A DNA stretch of 64,000 nt. Source: Candidatus Pseudobutyricicoccus lothianensis. Its GTDB lineage: Bacteria; Bacillota; Clostridia; Oscillospirales; Butyricicoccaceae. The notes below the pieces were generated by a model that had not been told where the DNA came from, ran no database searches, and saw only the letters and a program-made list of their open reading frames with translations. The position numbers were made by a program, and so were the translations under genes. The stretch covers positions 16,338-80,337 of the forward strand of contig CAJFRA010000007.1 of the NCBI GenBank assembly GCA_904419295.1, read 5' to 3'. Positions 18,041 to 28,251 of the stretch are shown piece by piece; positions within the stretch are counted from its first letter, which is position 1, and each line of letters begins with the position of its first letter.

Positions 18041-20449
18041 ATGGTGAATATAGAAGAGAAACAGGCGGCGGAGCGGAAGCTGCTGCTGCCCCTGCGGGGC
18101 CAGACGGTCTTTCCGGGCATGGTGACCCATTTTGACGTGGGGCGGCCCAAATCCGTCAAAGCGCTGGAGCTCGCCATGGCGCGCCGGGAAGAAGTCTTTT
18201 TGGTGGCCCAGCGGGACATCAAAGTGGAGGACCCGGGGAAAGAGGACCTGTACGCCATTGGTACGGTGGCCAAGATCAAGCAAATCTTGAAGATCCACAG
18301 CGATGTGTTCCGGGTGCTGGTAGAGGGCGTGTGCCGGGCACAATTGGTGGATATCGTCTCTTCCACCCCCTATTACACGGCGGAAGTGGTGATGCTGCCG
18401 CCCGATGAGCCGGTCAAGCCCACCAAGCGGGACGAAGCGATGATCCGCAACCTGCAGGAGACTTTTGAAGAATACGCCGAGCTGGCGCCCAAAATGCACA
18501 GCGATGTGCTGGCCCGGGTGCTGGAAAGCGAAGACATGGCCTTTTTGTGCGATTATGTGGCCCAGCACACCAGCTTGAAATACACAGACAAGCAGGAAGT
18601 GCTGGAGCAGAAGAGCCCCCGCCGGCGCATCGGTTTGCTGATCAAAAAGCTGGCGGCAGAAGTGGAGATCCTGCGCATCGAAGCAGAGATCCAGAGCAAA
18701 GTGCGGGATCAGATGGACCAAAACCAGCGGGATTACTACCTGCGGGAGCAGATCAAAGTGATCCGGGAAGAGCTGGGGGAGGAAGACGACGGCAGTGTGG
18801 AAGCCCAGCAATATGCAGAGCGCATATTGGAGCTGAAGCTGCCGGAAGAATCGGAAAAGAAAATGCTGAAAGAGGCGGGCCGCCTGGCCCGGCTGCAGCC
18901 CTCTTCGCCCGAAAGCGGCGTGGTGCGCACCTGGCTGGATACCTGCCTGGACCTGCCTTGGAACAAGGTCACCAAAGAGAACACCAGCCTAAAAAAGGCG
19001 GAGACCATCCTCAATGCCCAGCACTACGGCCTGGAAAAAGTGAAAGAGCGGATACTGGAGCTGTTTGCCGTCAAGCAGAAGGCCGGCGGCGTCAAAGGCC
19101 AGATCTTGTGTCTGGTGGGCCCGCCGGGCGTGGGCAAGACATCGGTGGCCCGCTCCATCGCCGAAGCCATGGGGCGCAATTACGCCCGGCTCAGCCTGGG
19201 CGGCGTGCGGGATGAAGCCGACATCCGCGGCCACCGGAAGACCTACATCGGTGCCATGCCGGGGCGCATCATCACGGCGCTGCAGCAAGCGGGCAGCCGC
19301 AACGCCCTGATCTTGGTGGACGAGATCGACAAGTTGGCCAGCGATTTCCGGGGCGACCCGGCGGCAGCCCTGCTGGAAGTGTTCGACACCGAGCAGAACC
19401 ATGCTTTCCGGGACCACTTCATCGAGCTGCCATTTGATCTGACGGATATCCTCTTTTTGACCACGGCCAATACGCTGGACACCATCCCGCGTCCGCTGCT
19501 GGACCGGATGGAGATCATCGAGCTGCCCGGCTACACCCAGGAGGAGAAGGTGCAGATCGCCAAGCGCCACCTGATCCCCAAACAGCAGAAAAAGCACGGC
19601 CTGGCCCCCGGAGAGCTGAAGATCTCCGACGCTGCCCTGCGCAAGATCATTTCCGGCTATACGCGGGAGGCCGGCGTGCGCACACTGGAGCGTCAGATCG
19701 CCCATGTGTGCCGCAAGGCGGATAAGATCTTGCTGACGGACAGCAAAAAGAAGACGGTATCGGTGACCCCTGCGGGCCTGTCCGAGCTGCTGGGCCCGGT
19801 AAAATACAAAGAAGATACCCACAGCAAGCGCAGCGAATGCGGCGTGGTCAACGGCTTGGCCTGGACCAGCGTGGGCGGCGAGATCTTGGAAGTGGAAGTC
19901 AACGTGCTGGAAGGCAGCGGCAAGCTGGAGCTGACAGGCAATTTGGGCGATGTGATGAAAGAGTCGGCCAAGGCGGCCATCAGCTACATCCGCAGCCGGG
20001 CCGATGTGTTGGGCATCCCCCTGGATTTCTACAAAACGCGGGACATCCACATCCACTTCCCAGAGGGCGCTGTGCCCAAAGACGGGCCTTCGGCAGGCAT
20101 CACCACCTGTACGGCCTTGGTCTCTGCGCTCACAGGGGTCCCCATGCCCCAAAATATCGCTATGACAGGCGAGGTGACCATCCGCGGCCGGGTGCTGCCC
20201 ATCGGCGGCCTGCGGGAAAAGACCATGGCGGCTTACCGGGCCAAGATGAAAAAAGTGATCGTGCCCAAGGAAAACGAGCCGGATATCAGCGAGATCGACC
20301 CGATCGTGGCCAAAGGGCTGGAGTTCGTGTATGCAGAGCACATGGATGATGTGCTGGAAGCGGCGCTGGGCATCCGCACGGCTCAGCCGGAAGCCCGGTT
20401 GGTGCCCGAGGCCCAGGCGGCGCCTGCCGGCGCTGCGCTGCACCGGTGA
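18041..20449 (+). CDS. lon: ATP-dependent protease Lon (LonA)
   Basis: An 802-residue AAA+ serine protease for damaged and regulatory proteins. It has the N-terminal LON substrate domain ([12 protein letters not shown]), a long helical linker, Walker [10 protein letters not shown] near residue 360, Walker [10 protein letters not shown], and a C-terminal peptidase domain with the catalytic Ser in [23 protein letters not shown] precedes the ATG. lon is followed by ysxC, as in Bacillus. Confidence 0.98.
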   Translation: MVNIEEKQAAERKLLLPLRGQTVFPGMVTHFDVGRPKSVKALELAMARREEVFLVAQRDIKVEDPGKEDLYAIGTVAKIKQILKIHSDVFRVLVEGVCRAQLVDIVSSTPYYTAEVVMLPPDEPVKPTKRDEAMIRNLQETFEEYAELAPKMHSDVLARVLESEDMAFLCDYVAQHTSLKYTDKQEVLEQKSPRRRIGLLIKKLAAEVEILRIEAEIQSKVRDQMDQNQRDYYLREQIKVIREELGEEDDGSVEAQQYAERILELKLPEESEKKMLKEAGRLARLQPSSPESGVVRTWLDTCLDLPWNKVTKENTSLKKAETILNAQHYGLEKVKERILELFAVKQKAGGVKGQILCLVGPPGVGKTSVARSIAEAMGRNYARLSLGGVRDEADIRGHRKTYIGAMPGRIITALQQAGSRNALILVDEIDKLASDFRGDPAAALLEVFDTEQNHAFRDHFIELPFDLTDILFLTTANTLDTIPRPLLDRMEIIELPGYTQEEKVQIAKRHLIPKQQKKHGLAPGELKISDAALRKIISGYTREAGVRTLERQIAHVCRKADKILLTDSKKKTVSVTPAGLSELLGPVKYKEDTHSKRSECGVVNGLAWTSVGGEILEVEVNVLEGSGKLELTGNLGDVMKESAKAAISYIRSRADVLGIPLDFYKTRDIHIHFPEGAVPKDGPSAGITTCTALVSALTGVPMPQNIAMTGEVTIRGRVLPIGGLREKTMAAYRAKMKKVIVPKENEPDISEIDPIVAKGLEFVYAEHMDDVLEAALGIRTAQPEARLVPEAQAAPAGAALHR

Positions 20450-20457
20450 GGGGCGCT

Positions 20458-21045
20458 ATGAATTTCAGCAAAGCGGAATTCATCCGCTCGGCGGCTTCCG
20501 CCAAGGACTTCCCGCGGGATGGGTTGCCGCGGGTGCTGTTTGCAGGGCGATCCAATGTGGGCAAATCTTCCACCATCAATACGCTGCTGCAGCGGAAAAA
20601 CTTCGCCCGGGTCAGCGCTTCGCCGGGCAAGACCGTATTTGTCAACTTGTTTCGCATCGACGAAAGGGTCTGGTTCGTGGACCTTCCAGGCTATGGCTAC
20701 GCCCGGGTCTCCCAGCGGGAGAAAGAGCGCTTTTCCCGCCTGATCGAAGAATACATGAACGCAGACCGGCAGAATGTGGGCCGGGCCTACTTGATCGTGG
20801 ACGCCCGGCACAGGCCCACTGCCGACGATCAGCTGATGGCCCAGTGGTTCCGCGCCAACCAGGTGCCCATGGCAGTGATCGCCAATAAAATGGATAAATT
20901 GAAGAAATCGGAGATAGAGCCCAATCTGGCCCGCATCCGCCAGGTGCTGGAGATGGGGGAGGAGGAACTGCTGTTCCCCTTTTCCGCCGAAAAAGGCACC
21001 GGACGGGACGATGTGCGGCGGGACATCATGGGTGTGGCGGAATGA
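20458..21045 (+). CDS. ysxC: Ribosome biogenesis GTPase YsxC/EngB
   Basis: A 195-residue GTPase needed for 50S assembly. Motifs: G1 GRSNVGKSS, G2 region SASPGKT, G3 DLPGYGYA, G4 NKMD. I start at ATG 20458 (MNFSKAEFIRSA), which matches family starts, with GAGGGGC before it. A GTG 12 bp earlier overlaps the lon stop and is less likely. Confidence 0.96.
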   Translation: MNFSKAEFIRSAASAKDFPRDGLPRVLFAGRSNVGKSSTINTLLQRKNFARVSASPGKTVFVNLFRIDERVWFVDLPGYGYARVSQREKERFSRLIEEYMNADRQNVGRAYLIVDARHRPTADDQLMAQWFRANQVPMAVIANKMDKLKKSEIEPNLARIRQVLEMGEEELLFPFSAEKGTGRDDVRRDIMGVAE

Positions 21046-21066
21046 CCGCCGGAAGGGAGGAGGCCC

Positions 21067-22365
21067 ATGGAAACTTATCAAAGTTTTACATCCAATGACC
21101 AAGGCGGCTTGCAGATAGCCGGGGTCGATGTGGCCCAGCTGGCAAAGGAGTATGGCACGCCCCTTTATCTGACGGATGAAGACCAGGTGCGCCATGCCTG
21201 CCGCCGTTACCGGGCGGCCATGGAGCAGAATTTTGGCCCGCGCTGCCATGTGTCCTATGCCAGCAAGGCGCTATGCATCAAGGCGATGTATCCCATCTTA
21301 GCCCAAGAGGGGCTGTGGGCCGATGTGGTTTCCGGCGGCGAATTGTACACCGCTTTGGCAGCGGGGTTCGACCCGGCCAAACTCCAGTTCCACGGCAACA
21401 ATAAAACAGAGGCCGAGCTGCGCTACGGCGTGGAAAGCGGCATCGGCGGCTTCATCGCCGACAACCGGGAAGAGCTGCTGGCTTTGGAGCAGCTGGGTGC
21501 GGAGTATGGCAAGACGCTGCGGGTCAGCCTGCGGGTCAAGCCCGGGGTGGACGCCCACACCCATGAATTCATCTCCACAGGGAACATCGACAGCAAATTT
21601 GGCTTTTCCTATGAAAACGGAGAGGCCATGGCGGCGGCCAGGCTGGCCGGTTCGCTGCCCCACCTGGAGCTGTGGGGCCTGCACTGCCACATCGGTTCCC
21701 AGATCTTTTTGACCGAACCCTATGGGCTGGCCGCAGATGTGATGCTGCGCCTGATGGCCCAGATCAAAGAAGAGCTGGGCCAGGCGCCCCAGTGCCTCAA
21801 TCTGGGCGGTGGTTTCGGCATTGCCTATGGGCCGGAAGACCGGCCGGTGCCCATGGAAGAAATGGTGGCCCAGTTGGCAAAGGCTGTAGAGCGGGGCTGC
21901 CGGAAATACGGGCTGGAGCAGCCTTATGTGGCCATAGAGCCGGGCCGCAGCATCGTGGGGCCTGCCGGCGTCACCGTGTATACGGTGGGCAGTGTCAAGC
22001 ACATTGCCGGCGTGCGCACCTATGTGGCAGTGGATGGCGGCATGCCCGACAACCCCCGCTACGCCCTCTATGGCGCCACTTACCAGGCGGCCCGGGCCGC
22101 CAGCTGGCAAGCGCCCAAGACCATGGAAGCCACCATCGCGGGCAAATGCTGCGAAAGCGGGGATCTGGTGGTCAAAGACGCCCAGATCCAACCGGTGGAG
22201 AAGGGCGATCTCCTGTGTGTGTTCTCCACCGGCGCGTACAATTACTCCATGGCCTCCAATTACAACCGCATACCCCGTCCGCCGGTGGTGTTCCTGCGGC
22301 AGGGCAAGCACCGCCTGGCCGTGCGCCGGGAGACTTATGAGCAGCTGGTGCAGAATGATCTGTAA
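21067..22365 (+). CDS. lysA: Diaminopimelate decarboxylase
   Basis: A 432-residue fold-type III PLP enzyme that makes lysine from meso-diaminopimelate. The PLP lysine is in VSYASKAL, followed by the signature HGNNK, the phosphate-binding GGGFG, and EPGRSIVGPAG. CCESGDLV contributes to the active site across the dimer. RBS GGGAGGAG is upstream. There is no lysine riboswitch in the 21 bp before it. Confidence 0.97.
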   Translation: METYQSFTSNDQGGLQIAGVDVAQLAKEYGTPLYLTDEDQVRHACRRYRAAMEQNFGPRCHVSYASKALCIKAMYPILAQEGLWADVVSGGELYTALAAGFDPAKLQFHGNNKTEAELRYGVESGIGGFIADNREELLALEQLGAEYGKTLRVSLRVKPGVDAHTHEFISTGNIDSKFGFSYENGEAMAAARLAGSLPHLELWGLHCHIGSQIFLTEPYGLAADVMLRLMAQIKEELGQAPQCLNLGGGFGIAYGPEDRPVPMEEMVAQLAKAVERGCRKYGLEQPYVAIEPGRSIVGPAGVTVYTVGSVKHIAGVRTYVAVDGGMPDNPRYALYGATYQAARAASWQAPKTMEATIAGKCCESGDLVVKDAQIQPVEKGDLLCVFSTGAYNYSMASNYNRIPRPPVVFLRQGKHRLAVRRETYEQLVQNDL

Positions 22366-22391
22366 TACAGCCAACCAAAAAACGGTAGGAG

Positions 22392-23054
22392 TTGATCTTT
22401 ATTTTATTCGGTAGATCGTTGCGCGAATACCTGGTCATCATCCCGGCAGTGTTGATCTGCCTGATGTTCCACGAGGTGGCCCATGGCCTGGTGGCCAACT
22501 GGATGGGCGACGACACGGCCAAGCGGCAGGGGCGGCTGACGCTGAATCCCTTGGATCACCTGGATCCCCTTGGCACATTGTGCATGGTGTTCTTCGGCTT
22601 TGGCTGGGCTAAGCCCGTGCCGGTGAACCCCAGCCGGTTCAAGCGCCCCAAGCTGGGCATGACCCTGACGGCGCTGGCCGGCCCGGTGGCCAATTTTCTG
22701 CTCAGCTTTGTCCTGATCTTCGTGGCCGTGCTGCTTCAAGTGGCACTGCCCGGGCAACGGGTGGCTTTGGCTGTGGCGGAGTTTTTCCTGCAGACCGGCA
22801 TCCTCAGCGTGGGCCTGGGCGTCTTCAACCTGATCCCCATCCCTCCCTTGGATGGTTCCCGGGTGCTCCAGGCGCTGTTGCCCGGCAGACTCTATTATAA
22901 ATTCTTCAATTACCAGGTCTATTTCCAGATCGCTTTGCTGGTGCTGCTGTTCCTGGGCGCCCTCAACGGGCTGGTGGCCACGCTGCAGATCGATATGCTC
23001 AACCTGATCATCCGGGGCGTCAGCGGCCTGCTGGGCCTGTTTGGGGTGGTCTGA
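22392..23054 (+). CDS. Site-2 protease family membrane protein (M50)
   Basis: A 220-residue polytopic protein with FHEVAHG (HExxH) in the first membrane segments and NLIPIPPLDGSRV as the second metal motif. This is a housekeeping-type clostridial M50 protein often found beside scpA. Its substrate is unknown; a role in regulated membrane proteolysis is assumed from the family. The start appears to be TTG at 22392 (RBS GGTAGGAG), because the next in-frame ATG lies well inside the first helices. Confidence 0.9.
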   Translation: MIFILFGRSLREYLVIIPAVLICLMFHEVAHGLVANWMGDDTAKRQGRLTLNPLDHLDPLGTLCMVFFGFGWAKPVPVNPSRFKRPKLGMTLTALAGPVANFLLSFVLIFVAVLLQVALPGQRVALAVAEFFLQTGILSVGLGVFNLIPIPPLDGSRVLQALLPGRLYYKFFNYQVYFQIALLVLLFLGALNGLVATLQIDMLNLIIRGVSGLLGLFGVV

Positions 23055-23057
23055 TCC

Positions 23058-23777
23058 ATGGCCACAGAGCAGGTGACCTATCATCTGGATTCTTTTGATG
23101 GGCCGCTGGATCTGCTGCTCCACCTGATCTCGAAAAACAAAGTCAGCATCTACGATATCCCCATCGCCCAGATCTTGGAGCAGTATCTGGACCATCTGGC
23201 CCAGATGAAAGAGCTGGATCTGGAAGTGACCAGCGAATTCGTGGCCATGGCCGCCCAGCTGATGTACATCAAATCCAAAATGCTGCTGCCTGTATACGAA
23301 GAGGCGGAGCAAGGGGAAGACCCCCGGGCCCAGCTGGTGGAAGCTTTGCTGGAATACCAGCGTTACAAAGAAGCGGGCGGTCAGCTGGCCCAACGGATGG
23401 AATTGGGCCGGGATCTGTACACCAAACCGCCGGAGCCTTTGGGGCCTGCAGCCCGGGAATACCATTACACAGCGGAAGTGCTGGCCCGGGCGGTGCGCAC
23501 CATTTTAGACCGGTACGAAAGGAAAATGCCACCGCCCACCGCCTTGTTTTCCGGTGTGGTGGGCCGGGAACCTGTGCCTGTGAGCGCCAAGATCCAGCGG
23601 ATCTTGCACTTGCTGGCACGCTACCGGCAGGTGGATCTGGAACAGCTGCTGCTGGAATCCCAGAGCCGCTCCGAAGTCGTATCCGTCTTTTTGGCAGTGC
23701 TGGAGCTTTCCAAAAGCCGCCGGCTGCAAATTGATGGGGTGGCCGGCGGATATATTCTGACACTTGCGGGAGACTAA
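23058..23777 (+). CDS. scpA: Segregation and condensation protein A
   Basis: A 239-residue kleisin of the Smc-ScpAB condensin. The N-terminal FDGPLDLLLHLI is the ScpA signature, and the C-terminal winged helix (about 175-239) binds the Smc head. It bridges the Smc dimer and recruits ScpB, encoded 2 bp downstream. Confidence 0.97.
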   Translation: MATEQVTYHLDSFDGPLDLLLHLISKNKVSIYDIPIAQILEQYLDHLAQMKELDLEVTSEFVAMAAQLMYIKSKMLLPVYEEAEQGEDPRAQLVEALLEYQRYKEAGGQLAQRMELGRDLYTKPPEPLGPAAREYHYTAEVLARAVRTILDRYERKMPPPTALFSGVVGREPVPVSAKIQRILHLLARYRQVDLEQLLLESQSRSEVVSVFLAVLELSKSRRLQIDGVAGGYILTLAGD

Positions 23778-23779
23778 GG

Positions 23780-24379
23780 ATGGATTGGAACGAATTGCAA
23801 TGCGCGCTGGAAGCGGTGCTTTTTGCAGCCGGCGAACCGGTGCGGGCCGACCGGCTGTGCAAGGCGCTGGAAGTGGGGGAAGAGACCCTGCACGAGGCGG
23901 CGCGCCAGCTGGCCGACGCCTACGACTACGACCGGCGGGGCATCCGCCTGGTGCGCCTGGAACAGAGCTATCAGCTTTGTTCCCGCGCCGATTATGCCGA
24001 GCCGGTGCGCCGGATCTTGGAGACCCGCCGGGCAGCCAATCTTTCACCGGCGGCCCTGGAAGTGCTGGCCATCATCGCCTACCGGCAGCCCGCGACCAAG
24101 ACGTATATTGAGCGGGTGCGGGGGGTGGACAGTTCCAACACGGTGAACTCCCTGTGCGATAAAGGGCTGATCGAAGAATGCGGCCGGCTGGATGTGCCGG
24201 GCCGTCCCATCCTCTATTGTACCACAGCGGCCTTTTTGCGGGCGTTCGGCCTCTCTTCGCTGGAAGAGCTGCCCGAACTGCCCGAGCTGCGGGACATTCC
24301 CACAGAGACCATGGACCAGATCACCCTTTCCCAACTGGAAGAGGAGAAGAGCGGACAAACGGAGGCGGACAAGCGGTGA
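23780..24379 (+). CDS. scpB: Segregation and condensation protein B
   Basis: A 199-residue protein with two winged-helix domains. The second carries the ScpB signature ALEVLAIIAYRQPATKTYIERVRGVDSS. It binds the middle of ScpA and helps chromosome organisation and segregation. Its stop overlaps the GTG of the next gene. Confidence 0.96.
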   Translation: MDWNELQCALEAVLFAAGEPVRADRLCKALEVGEETLHEAARQLADAYDYDRRGIRLVRLEQSYQLCSRADYAEPVRRILETRRAANLSPAALEVLAIIAYRQPATKTYIERVRGVDSSNTVNSLCDKGLIEECGRLDVPGRPILYCTTAAFLRAFGLSSLEELPELPELRDIPTETMDQITLSQLEEEKSGQTEADKR

Positions 24380-25104
24380 AGATCCTGGGCGCAGTGTTGA
24401 TGGTGCTGGGGGCCCTGCTGGGGCTCCTGGTTTTGTGCCTGGTGATGCCCGCCCGCCTGCGGGTGGTTTTAAAGCAAGGCCAATGGCGTTTGTGGGCCGG
24501 TATGGGGCCGGTGATGATCACCCTTTGGCCCAGAAAGCAAAAGAAGAAAAAGCGTTTCAGGCAAAACAAGAAAGAGCAGGACCAGCAAGAGCCGGCTGCG
24601 GCGAAGGCAGAGAAGCCGGCCGTGAAACCGGAAGAGCCGGCGGCATCCGCCCCTGTGGTACAACAGGCGCCGCCCTCCCCAGGATCTGACGGCGATGGGC
24701 CAAACAAGTGGGAGAAAAGCAAAACACGCCGCCGCTGGACCATGCCGGCAGTTTCGGTGGAGACCCTGTGCGACTATGGCCGCCTGGCGCTGGACGCCAT
24801 GGGGCAGATGGCCCGGGTCCTGGTCTTGCGCCGCCTCCAGGTCCACGCCGTGATCGCCAGCGGGGATGCGGCTCACACCGCATTGGCCTATGGCAGCGCG
24901 GCTGCATCGCTGAACTTGTTTTTGCCCGCATTGGAAGAGAAGATCCGCATCCGCCGCCAAGACGTTGCGGTGGAATGCGATTTTGAGACCTATTCGCCGC
25001 AGATCGAGCTAGATATCGAAGTGGCGGCGCGCCTGGGAGCCCTGCTGATCGTAGGGTTACGGGTGGCGTACCGCTTTGTGCAGCTCTACCGGCGCGACAA
25101 CTGA
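24376..25104 (+). CDS. DUF2953 membrane-anchored protein (YtfI-like)
   Basis: A 242-residue protein. It has a hydrophobic N-terminal helix (about 4-25), a Lys/Gln/Pro/Ala-rich low-complexity stretch (55-115), and a C-terminal DUF2953 region (LALDAMGQMARVLVLRRLQVH to the end, with ASGDAAHTALAYG). Function unknown. It always precedes gerW/ytfJ in spore formers, as here, so a sporulation role is inferred from context. It starts at GTG overlapping the scpB stop (GTGA), with GGAGG 10 bp upstream. Confidence 0.8.
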   Translation: MKILGAVLMVLGALLGLLVLCLVMPARLRVVLKQGQWRLWAGMGPVMITLWPRKQKKKKRFRQNKKEQDQQEPAAAKAEKPAVKPEEPAASAPVVQQAPPSPGSDGDGPNKWEKSKTRRRWTMPAVSVETLCDYGRLALDAMGQMARVLVLRRLQVHAVIASGDAAHTALAYGSAAASLNLFLPALEEKIRIRRQDVAVECDFETYSPQIELDIEVAARLGALLIVGLRVAYRFVQLYRRDN

Positions 25105-25120
25105 GAAAGGCGGTGTTCGT

Positions 25121-25486
25121 ATGAGTGAGATCAACGATGTGATGAATGCCACGATGTCAAAGATCAAAGAGATGGTGGACGTCAACACCATCGTGGGGAA
25201 CCCCATCACCACGCCCGACGGCGTGACGCTGATCCCCGTTTCCAAGGTGACGTTCGGCTTTGCCGCCGGCGGCACAGACGCCAAAGAGGCTTCTGCAGCT
25301 CAAAAGCCCGTGCGTTTTGGGGCGGGCAGCGGCGCGGGGGTCACCATCTCGCCGGTGGCATTCATCGTGCTCAACGGCAGCAATGCCCGGGTCTTGTATG
25401 TGGATCCCCCGGCCAACAGCACGGTGGACCGCATCATCGACCTGGTGCCAGATGTGATCGACAAGGTCAAGAGCTTTGCCGAATAA
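25121..25486 (+). CDS. gerW: Spore protein GerW/YtfJ
   Basis: A 121-residue soluble protein. It shows the family sequence GNPITTPDGVTLIPVSKVTFGFAAGG and a Gly-rich turn (FGAGSGAGVTISPVAF; listed in pieces of the same protein). In Bacillus it is needed for germination with certain nutrients. The start ATG has GAAAGGCGG upstream, and the gene lies between the DUF2953 gene and a DacB-type gene. Confidence 0.9.
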   Translation: MSEINDVMNATMSKIKEMVDVNTIVGNPITTPDGVTLIPVSKVTFGFAAGGTDAKEASAAQKPVRFGAGSGAGVTISPVAFIVLNGSNARVLYVDPPANSTVDRIIDLVPDVIDKVKSFAE

Positions 25487-25525
25487 ATCCCTTCGGCCAC
25501 CCGTATCTATCTACCGGGTAGGTGA

Positions 25526-26632
25526 ATGGATTTGAAGAGAATGCTTTGTTTGCTGCTGCTCCCATGGATGCTGGCGGCGCCCGGGCTGGCGCTGGAGCCG
25601 ATGCCTCCGGTATCGGCCCAGGCCGCCGTGGTCTACGACCCGGCCAGCTGTCAATTTTTATACGACAAAGCCGGCGATGCGGCGTTGCCCATGGCCAGCA
25701 CCACCAAGATCATGACTGCGCTGGTGGTGCTGGAGCAGTTGCCCCTGGAAAAAGAACACGTTATCCGGCCGGAATGGACAGGGGTCGAAGGGTCCTCTAT
25801 GTACTTAAAGGCAGGGGAGCGCCTGACCACCCGGGAGCTGCTGGATGGCCTGCTGCTGCTCAGCGGCAACGATGGGGCAGTGGCGCTGGCCTGCCTGACA
25901 GCGGGCAGCGAAGAGGCTTTTGTCCGGCAGATGAATGAGCGGGCGGCAGTTTTGGGGCTCCATGACACCCATTTTGCCAGCGCCAGCGGGCTGGATGGGG
26001 AAGGGCATTACACCACTGCCCGGGATCTGGCCCGGCTGGCTGCCGCGGCAATGGAAAACCAGGATTTTGCCCAGATCGTGGGGCAGAAATATGCTTCCGC
26101 CGCCGGGCGGCAGATGAAAAACCACAACAAACTGCTCTTTGCCTCCGACGAGGTGCGGGGCATCAAGACCGGATACACCAAAAAAGCAGGCCGTTGTCTG
26201 GTCTCCGCCATGGAGCGGCAGGGACGGCTGCTCATCGCCGTCACCCTCAATGACCCGGACGATTGGCAAGATCATTTGGCCTTGTATGAAAAAGCTTATG
26301 CCAGCTGCCAGAGGGTGACGCTGCTGGAGAGCGGGCCTGTGGGGCAGGTGAACCTGTTTTCCGGCCGGCAGAGCCAGGCGTCCCTCTATTGCCAAGAGGG
26401 GTTTTCCGCCTACCTGTCGCCAGAGGAAGCGGAACAGGCCCAGGTGGTGGTGCTGGGGCCTCGGTTTGCCTGCGCGCCGGTGGAGGCCGGTGCGCAATAC
26501 GGCATGCTGCAGGTGCGGTTGGGCCAAGGGGTCCTGTTTGAAACGCCGGTGTACTATGGGCAGAATGTGGCATCCACCTTGCCGCCGGCGGGGAATTTTT
26601 TCACCCGCTTGTGGCGCATGTTGGCCGGGTGA
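25526..26632 (+). CDS. dacB: D-alanyl-D-alanine carboxypeptidase (S11; DacB/DacF type)
   Basis: A 368-residue exported enzyme that trims the peptidoglycan pentapeptide. It has a signal peptide (residues 1-22, ending LAAPGLALE). The catalytic SxxK is MASTTKIM (about 58-61), SxN is SGND, and KTG is in GIKTGYTKKAG. A C-terminal beta domain and a basic end (FFTRLWRMLAG) probably bind the membrane. Its place between gerW and rluB matches Bacillus dacB, which shapes spore cortex, but spmA and spmB, usual neighbours, are missing. Confidence 0.9.
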   Translation: MDLKRMLCLLLLPWMLAAPGLALEPMPPVSAQAAVVYDPASCQFLYDKAGDAALPMASTTKIMTALVVLEQLPLEKEHVIRPEWTGVEGSSMYLKAGERLTTRELLDGLLLLSGNDGAVALACLTAGSEEAFVRQMNERAAVLGLHDTHFASASGLDGEGHYTTARDLARLAAAAMENQDFAQIVGQKYASAAGRQMKNHNKLLFASDEVRGIKTGYTKKAGRCLVSAMERQGRLLIAVTLNDPDDWQDHLALYEKAYASCQRVTLLESGPVGQVNLFSGRQSQASLYCQEGFSAYLSPEEAEQAQVVVLGPRFACAPVEAGAQYGMLQVRLGQGVLFETPVYYGQNVASTLPPAGNFFTRLWRMLAG

Positions 26633-26662
26633 GAGGATCGCTGTAGAGAGAAAGGAGCGCCG

Positions 26663-27403
26663 ATGGAAGAACGGTTGCAAAAAATATTGTCCCGCTGCGG
26701 CCTGTGCTCCCGCCGGACGGCAGAGGAGTGGATCGGCCAAGGCCGGGTGACGGTCAACGGCAGGCGGGCTTTGCTGGGCCAAAGCGCAGACCTGGATCGG
26801 GATGCCGTGGAAGTGGACGGCAAGCCCGTCGAGCCGCCGGATCATCTCTACCTGATGCTCAACAAGCCCCGGGGCTATGTGACCACAGCGCGGGACGAAA
26901 AAGGCCGCCGCACGGTGCTGGACCTGCTGGAGGGCGTGCCGGGGCGGGTCTACCCGGTGGGCCGCCTGGATATGGATTCCGAAGGGCTGCTGCTGTTGAC
27001 CAACGACGGCGCGCTGACCCAACGGCTGACCCACCCGAGCCACCATGTGGGCAAAGAATACCTGCTGCGGCTGAAAACACCGGCAGAAGACCCGGCCGCC
27101 GGCCTGTGCCGCCCCATGGTGCTGGATGGCCGCCCTCTGGCCCCGGTGCGGGCCCGGCTGGTGGGGCAAGAAGGGGAAGAGAGCCTGGTGCTGCTGACCA
27201 TCTACGAGGGGCGGAACCGGCAGATCCGCCGCATGTGCCAGCTGCAGGGCTATCAGCTGCGGCGGCTGCGGCGGGTGGCTGTGGGCCGGCTGCGGCTGGA
27301 CAAGCTGCCGCCCGGCCAATGGCGGTACTTGACACCGTCGGAAGTGGCCTATCTACGATCGCTGGGGCCGGCGAAATCGGGAACCATGGGGGTTCGAGAA
27401 TGA
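26663..27403 (+). CDS. rluB: 23S rRNA pseudouridine synthase (RluB/RsuA family)
   Basis: A 246-residue enzyme. It has an N-terminal S4 RNA-binding domain (ERLQKILSRCGLCSRRTAEEW) and a catalytic core with Asp in VGRLDMDSEGLLLLTNDG. NRQIRRMC is the family box. It isomerises a uridine in rRNA, probably 23S. RBS AGAAAGGAG precedes the ATG. It overlaps the RpiR gene by ATGA. Confidence 0.95.
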   Translation: MEERLQKILSRCGLCSRRTAEEWIGQGRVTVNGRRALLGQSADLDRDAVEVDGKPVEPPDHLYLMLNKPRGYVTTARDEKGRRTVLDLLEGVPGRVYPVGRLDMDSEGLLLLTNDGALTQRLTHPSHHVGKEYLLRLKTPAEDPAAGLCRPMVLDGRPLAPVRARLVGQEGEESLVLLTIYEGRNRQIRRMCQLQGYQLRRLRRVAVGRLRLDKLPPGQWRYLTPSEVAYLRSLGPAKSGTMGVRE

Positions 27404-28251
27404 AACGCATCAACGACGCCATCAATCAACACTTTTCGGATTTTACCAAAAACCAACGGGTGCTTTCCCAGTTTATCCTCAGCTATTGCGATAAGGCCGC
27501 CTTTATGACGTCGGCGGAGATCGCAGCGGCTTCGGGCGTCAGCCAATCCACTGTGGTGCGCTTTGCCTGGGCGCTGGGCTATAAGACGTTTACCGCATTT
27601 CACGATGCGCTGCAAAACGAGGTGAAATACCGCATCACGGCCCTGGAAAAATTCGAGCTGCTCAACAGCGACGAAGTTTCCGACGCCTCGGTATTCGAAG
27701 GGCTGGCCCAGGCCGACACGCTCAACATCAAAAAGACCGTGGCGGTCAACAGCGTGGACGGCTTGAAAAACGTATGCACCCGGCTGCAATTCGCCTCGAA
27801 GATCTACATATACGGCCAGGGGCCCTGCAGCTGCGGGGCGGTCTATCTGGGCTCGTACCTGCGCACCCTGCTGGGCAATGTGTGCGTGGTCAACCAAACG
27901 GGGGAAGACCCCCTTTCCGCCATCGCCACCATCGGCGGCAACGACCTGCTCTTCTGCATCAGCCTGCCCCGCCACACAGAGCAGACGCTGACGCTGTTGT
28001 CCTATGCCCAAGCCCAGGAGGCCTGCATCGTCACCGTGAGCGAAGGGCCCGATTCCGACACCGCCGCCTGGGCGGATGTGAATTTGAGCGCCGAGTGCGG
28101 CGATTACGGCGTGGGCGGCTCCATCGCTCCGCTGCTGACGCTGCTGAACACCCTGGTCTGCCTGATCGTGCGCAGCGATGAAAAAGCGGAGCGCCGGCTG
28201 CGCCTGGTGGACGAGCTTTCCCGTTACCAGCGGAAGGGGAATGGCAAATGA
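27400..28251 (+). CDS. MurR/RpiR family transcriptional regulator
   Basis: A 283-residue regulator with an N-terminal HTH_6 domain (residues 1-80; SAEIAAASGVSQSTVVRFAWALGY, motif in two parts) and a C-terminal SIS sugar-phosphate domain (about 125-260). The usual ligands are phosphosugars. No sugar operon is adjacent; the genes around it are housekeeping, so its targets are probably elsewhere. Joined to rluB and the next gene by ATGA overlaps. Confidence 0.92.
   Translation: MKRINDAINQHFSDFTKNQRVLSQFILSYCDKAAFMTSAEIAAASGVSQSTVVRFAWALGYKTFTAFHDALQNEVKYRITALEKFELLNSDEVSDASVFEGLAQADTLNIKKTVAVNSVDGLKNVCTRLQFASKIYIYGQGPCSCGAVYLGSYLRTLLGNVCVVNQTGEDPLSAIATIGGNDLLFCISLPRHTEQTLTLLSYAQAQEACIVTVSEGPDSDTAAWADVNLSAECGDYGVGGSIAPLLTLLNTLVCLIVRSDEKAERRLRLVDELSRYQRKGNGK

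Noticed and set aside
21046..21066. Lysine riboswitch before lysA
   Set aside because: Only 21 bp separate ysxC and lysA.
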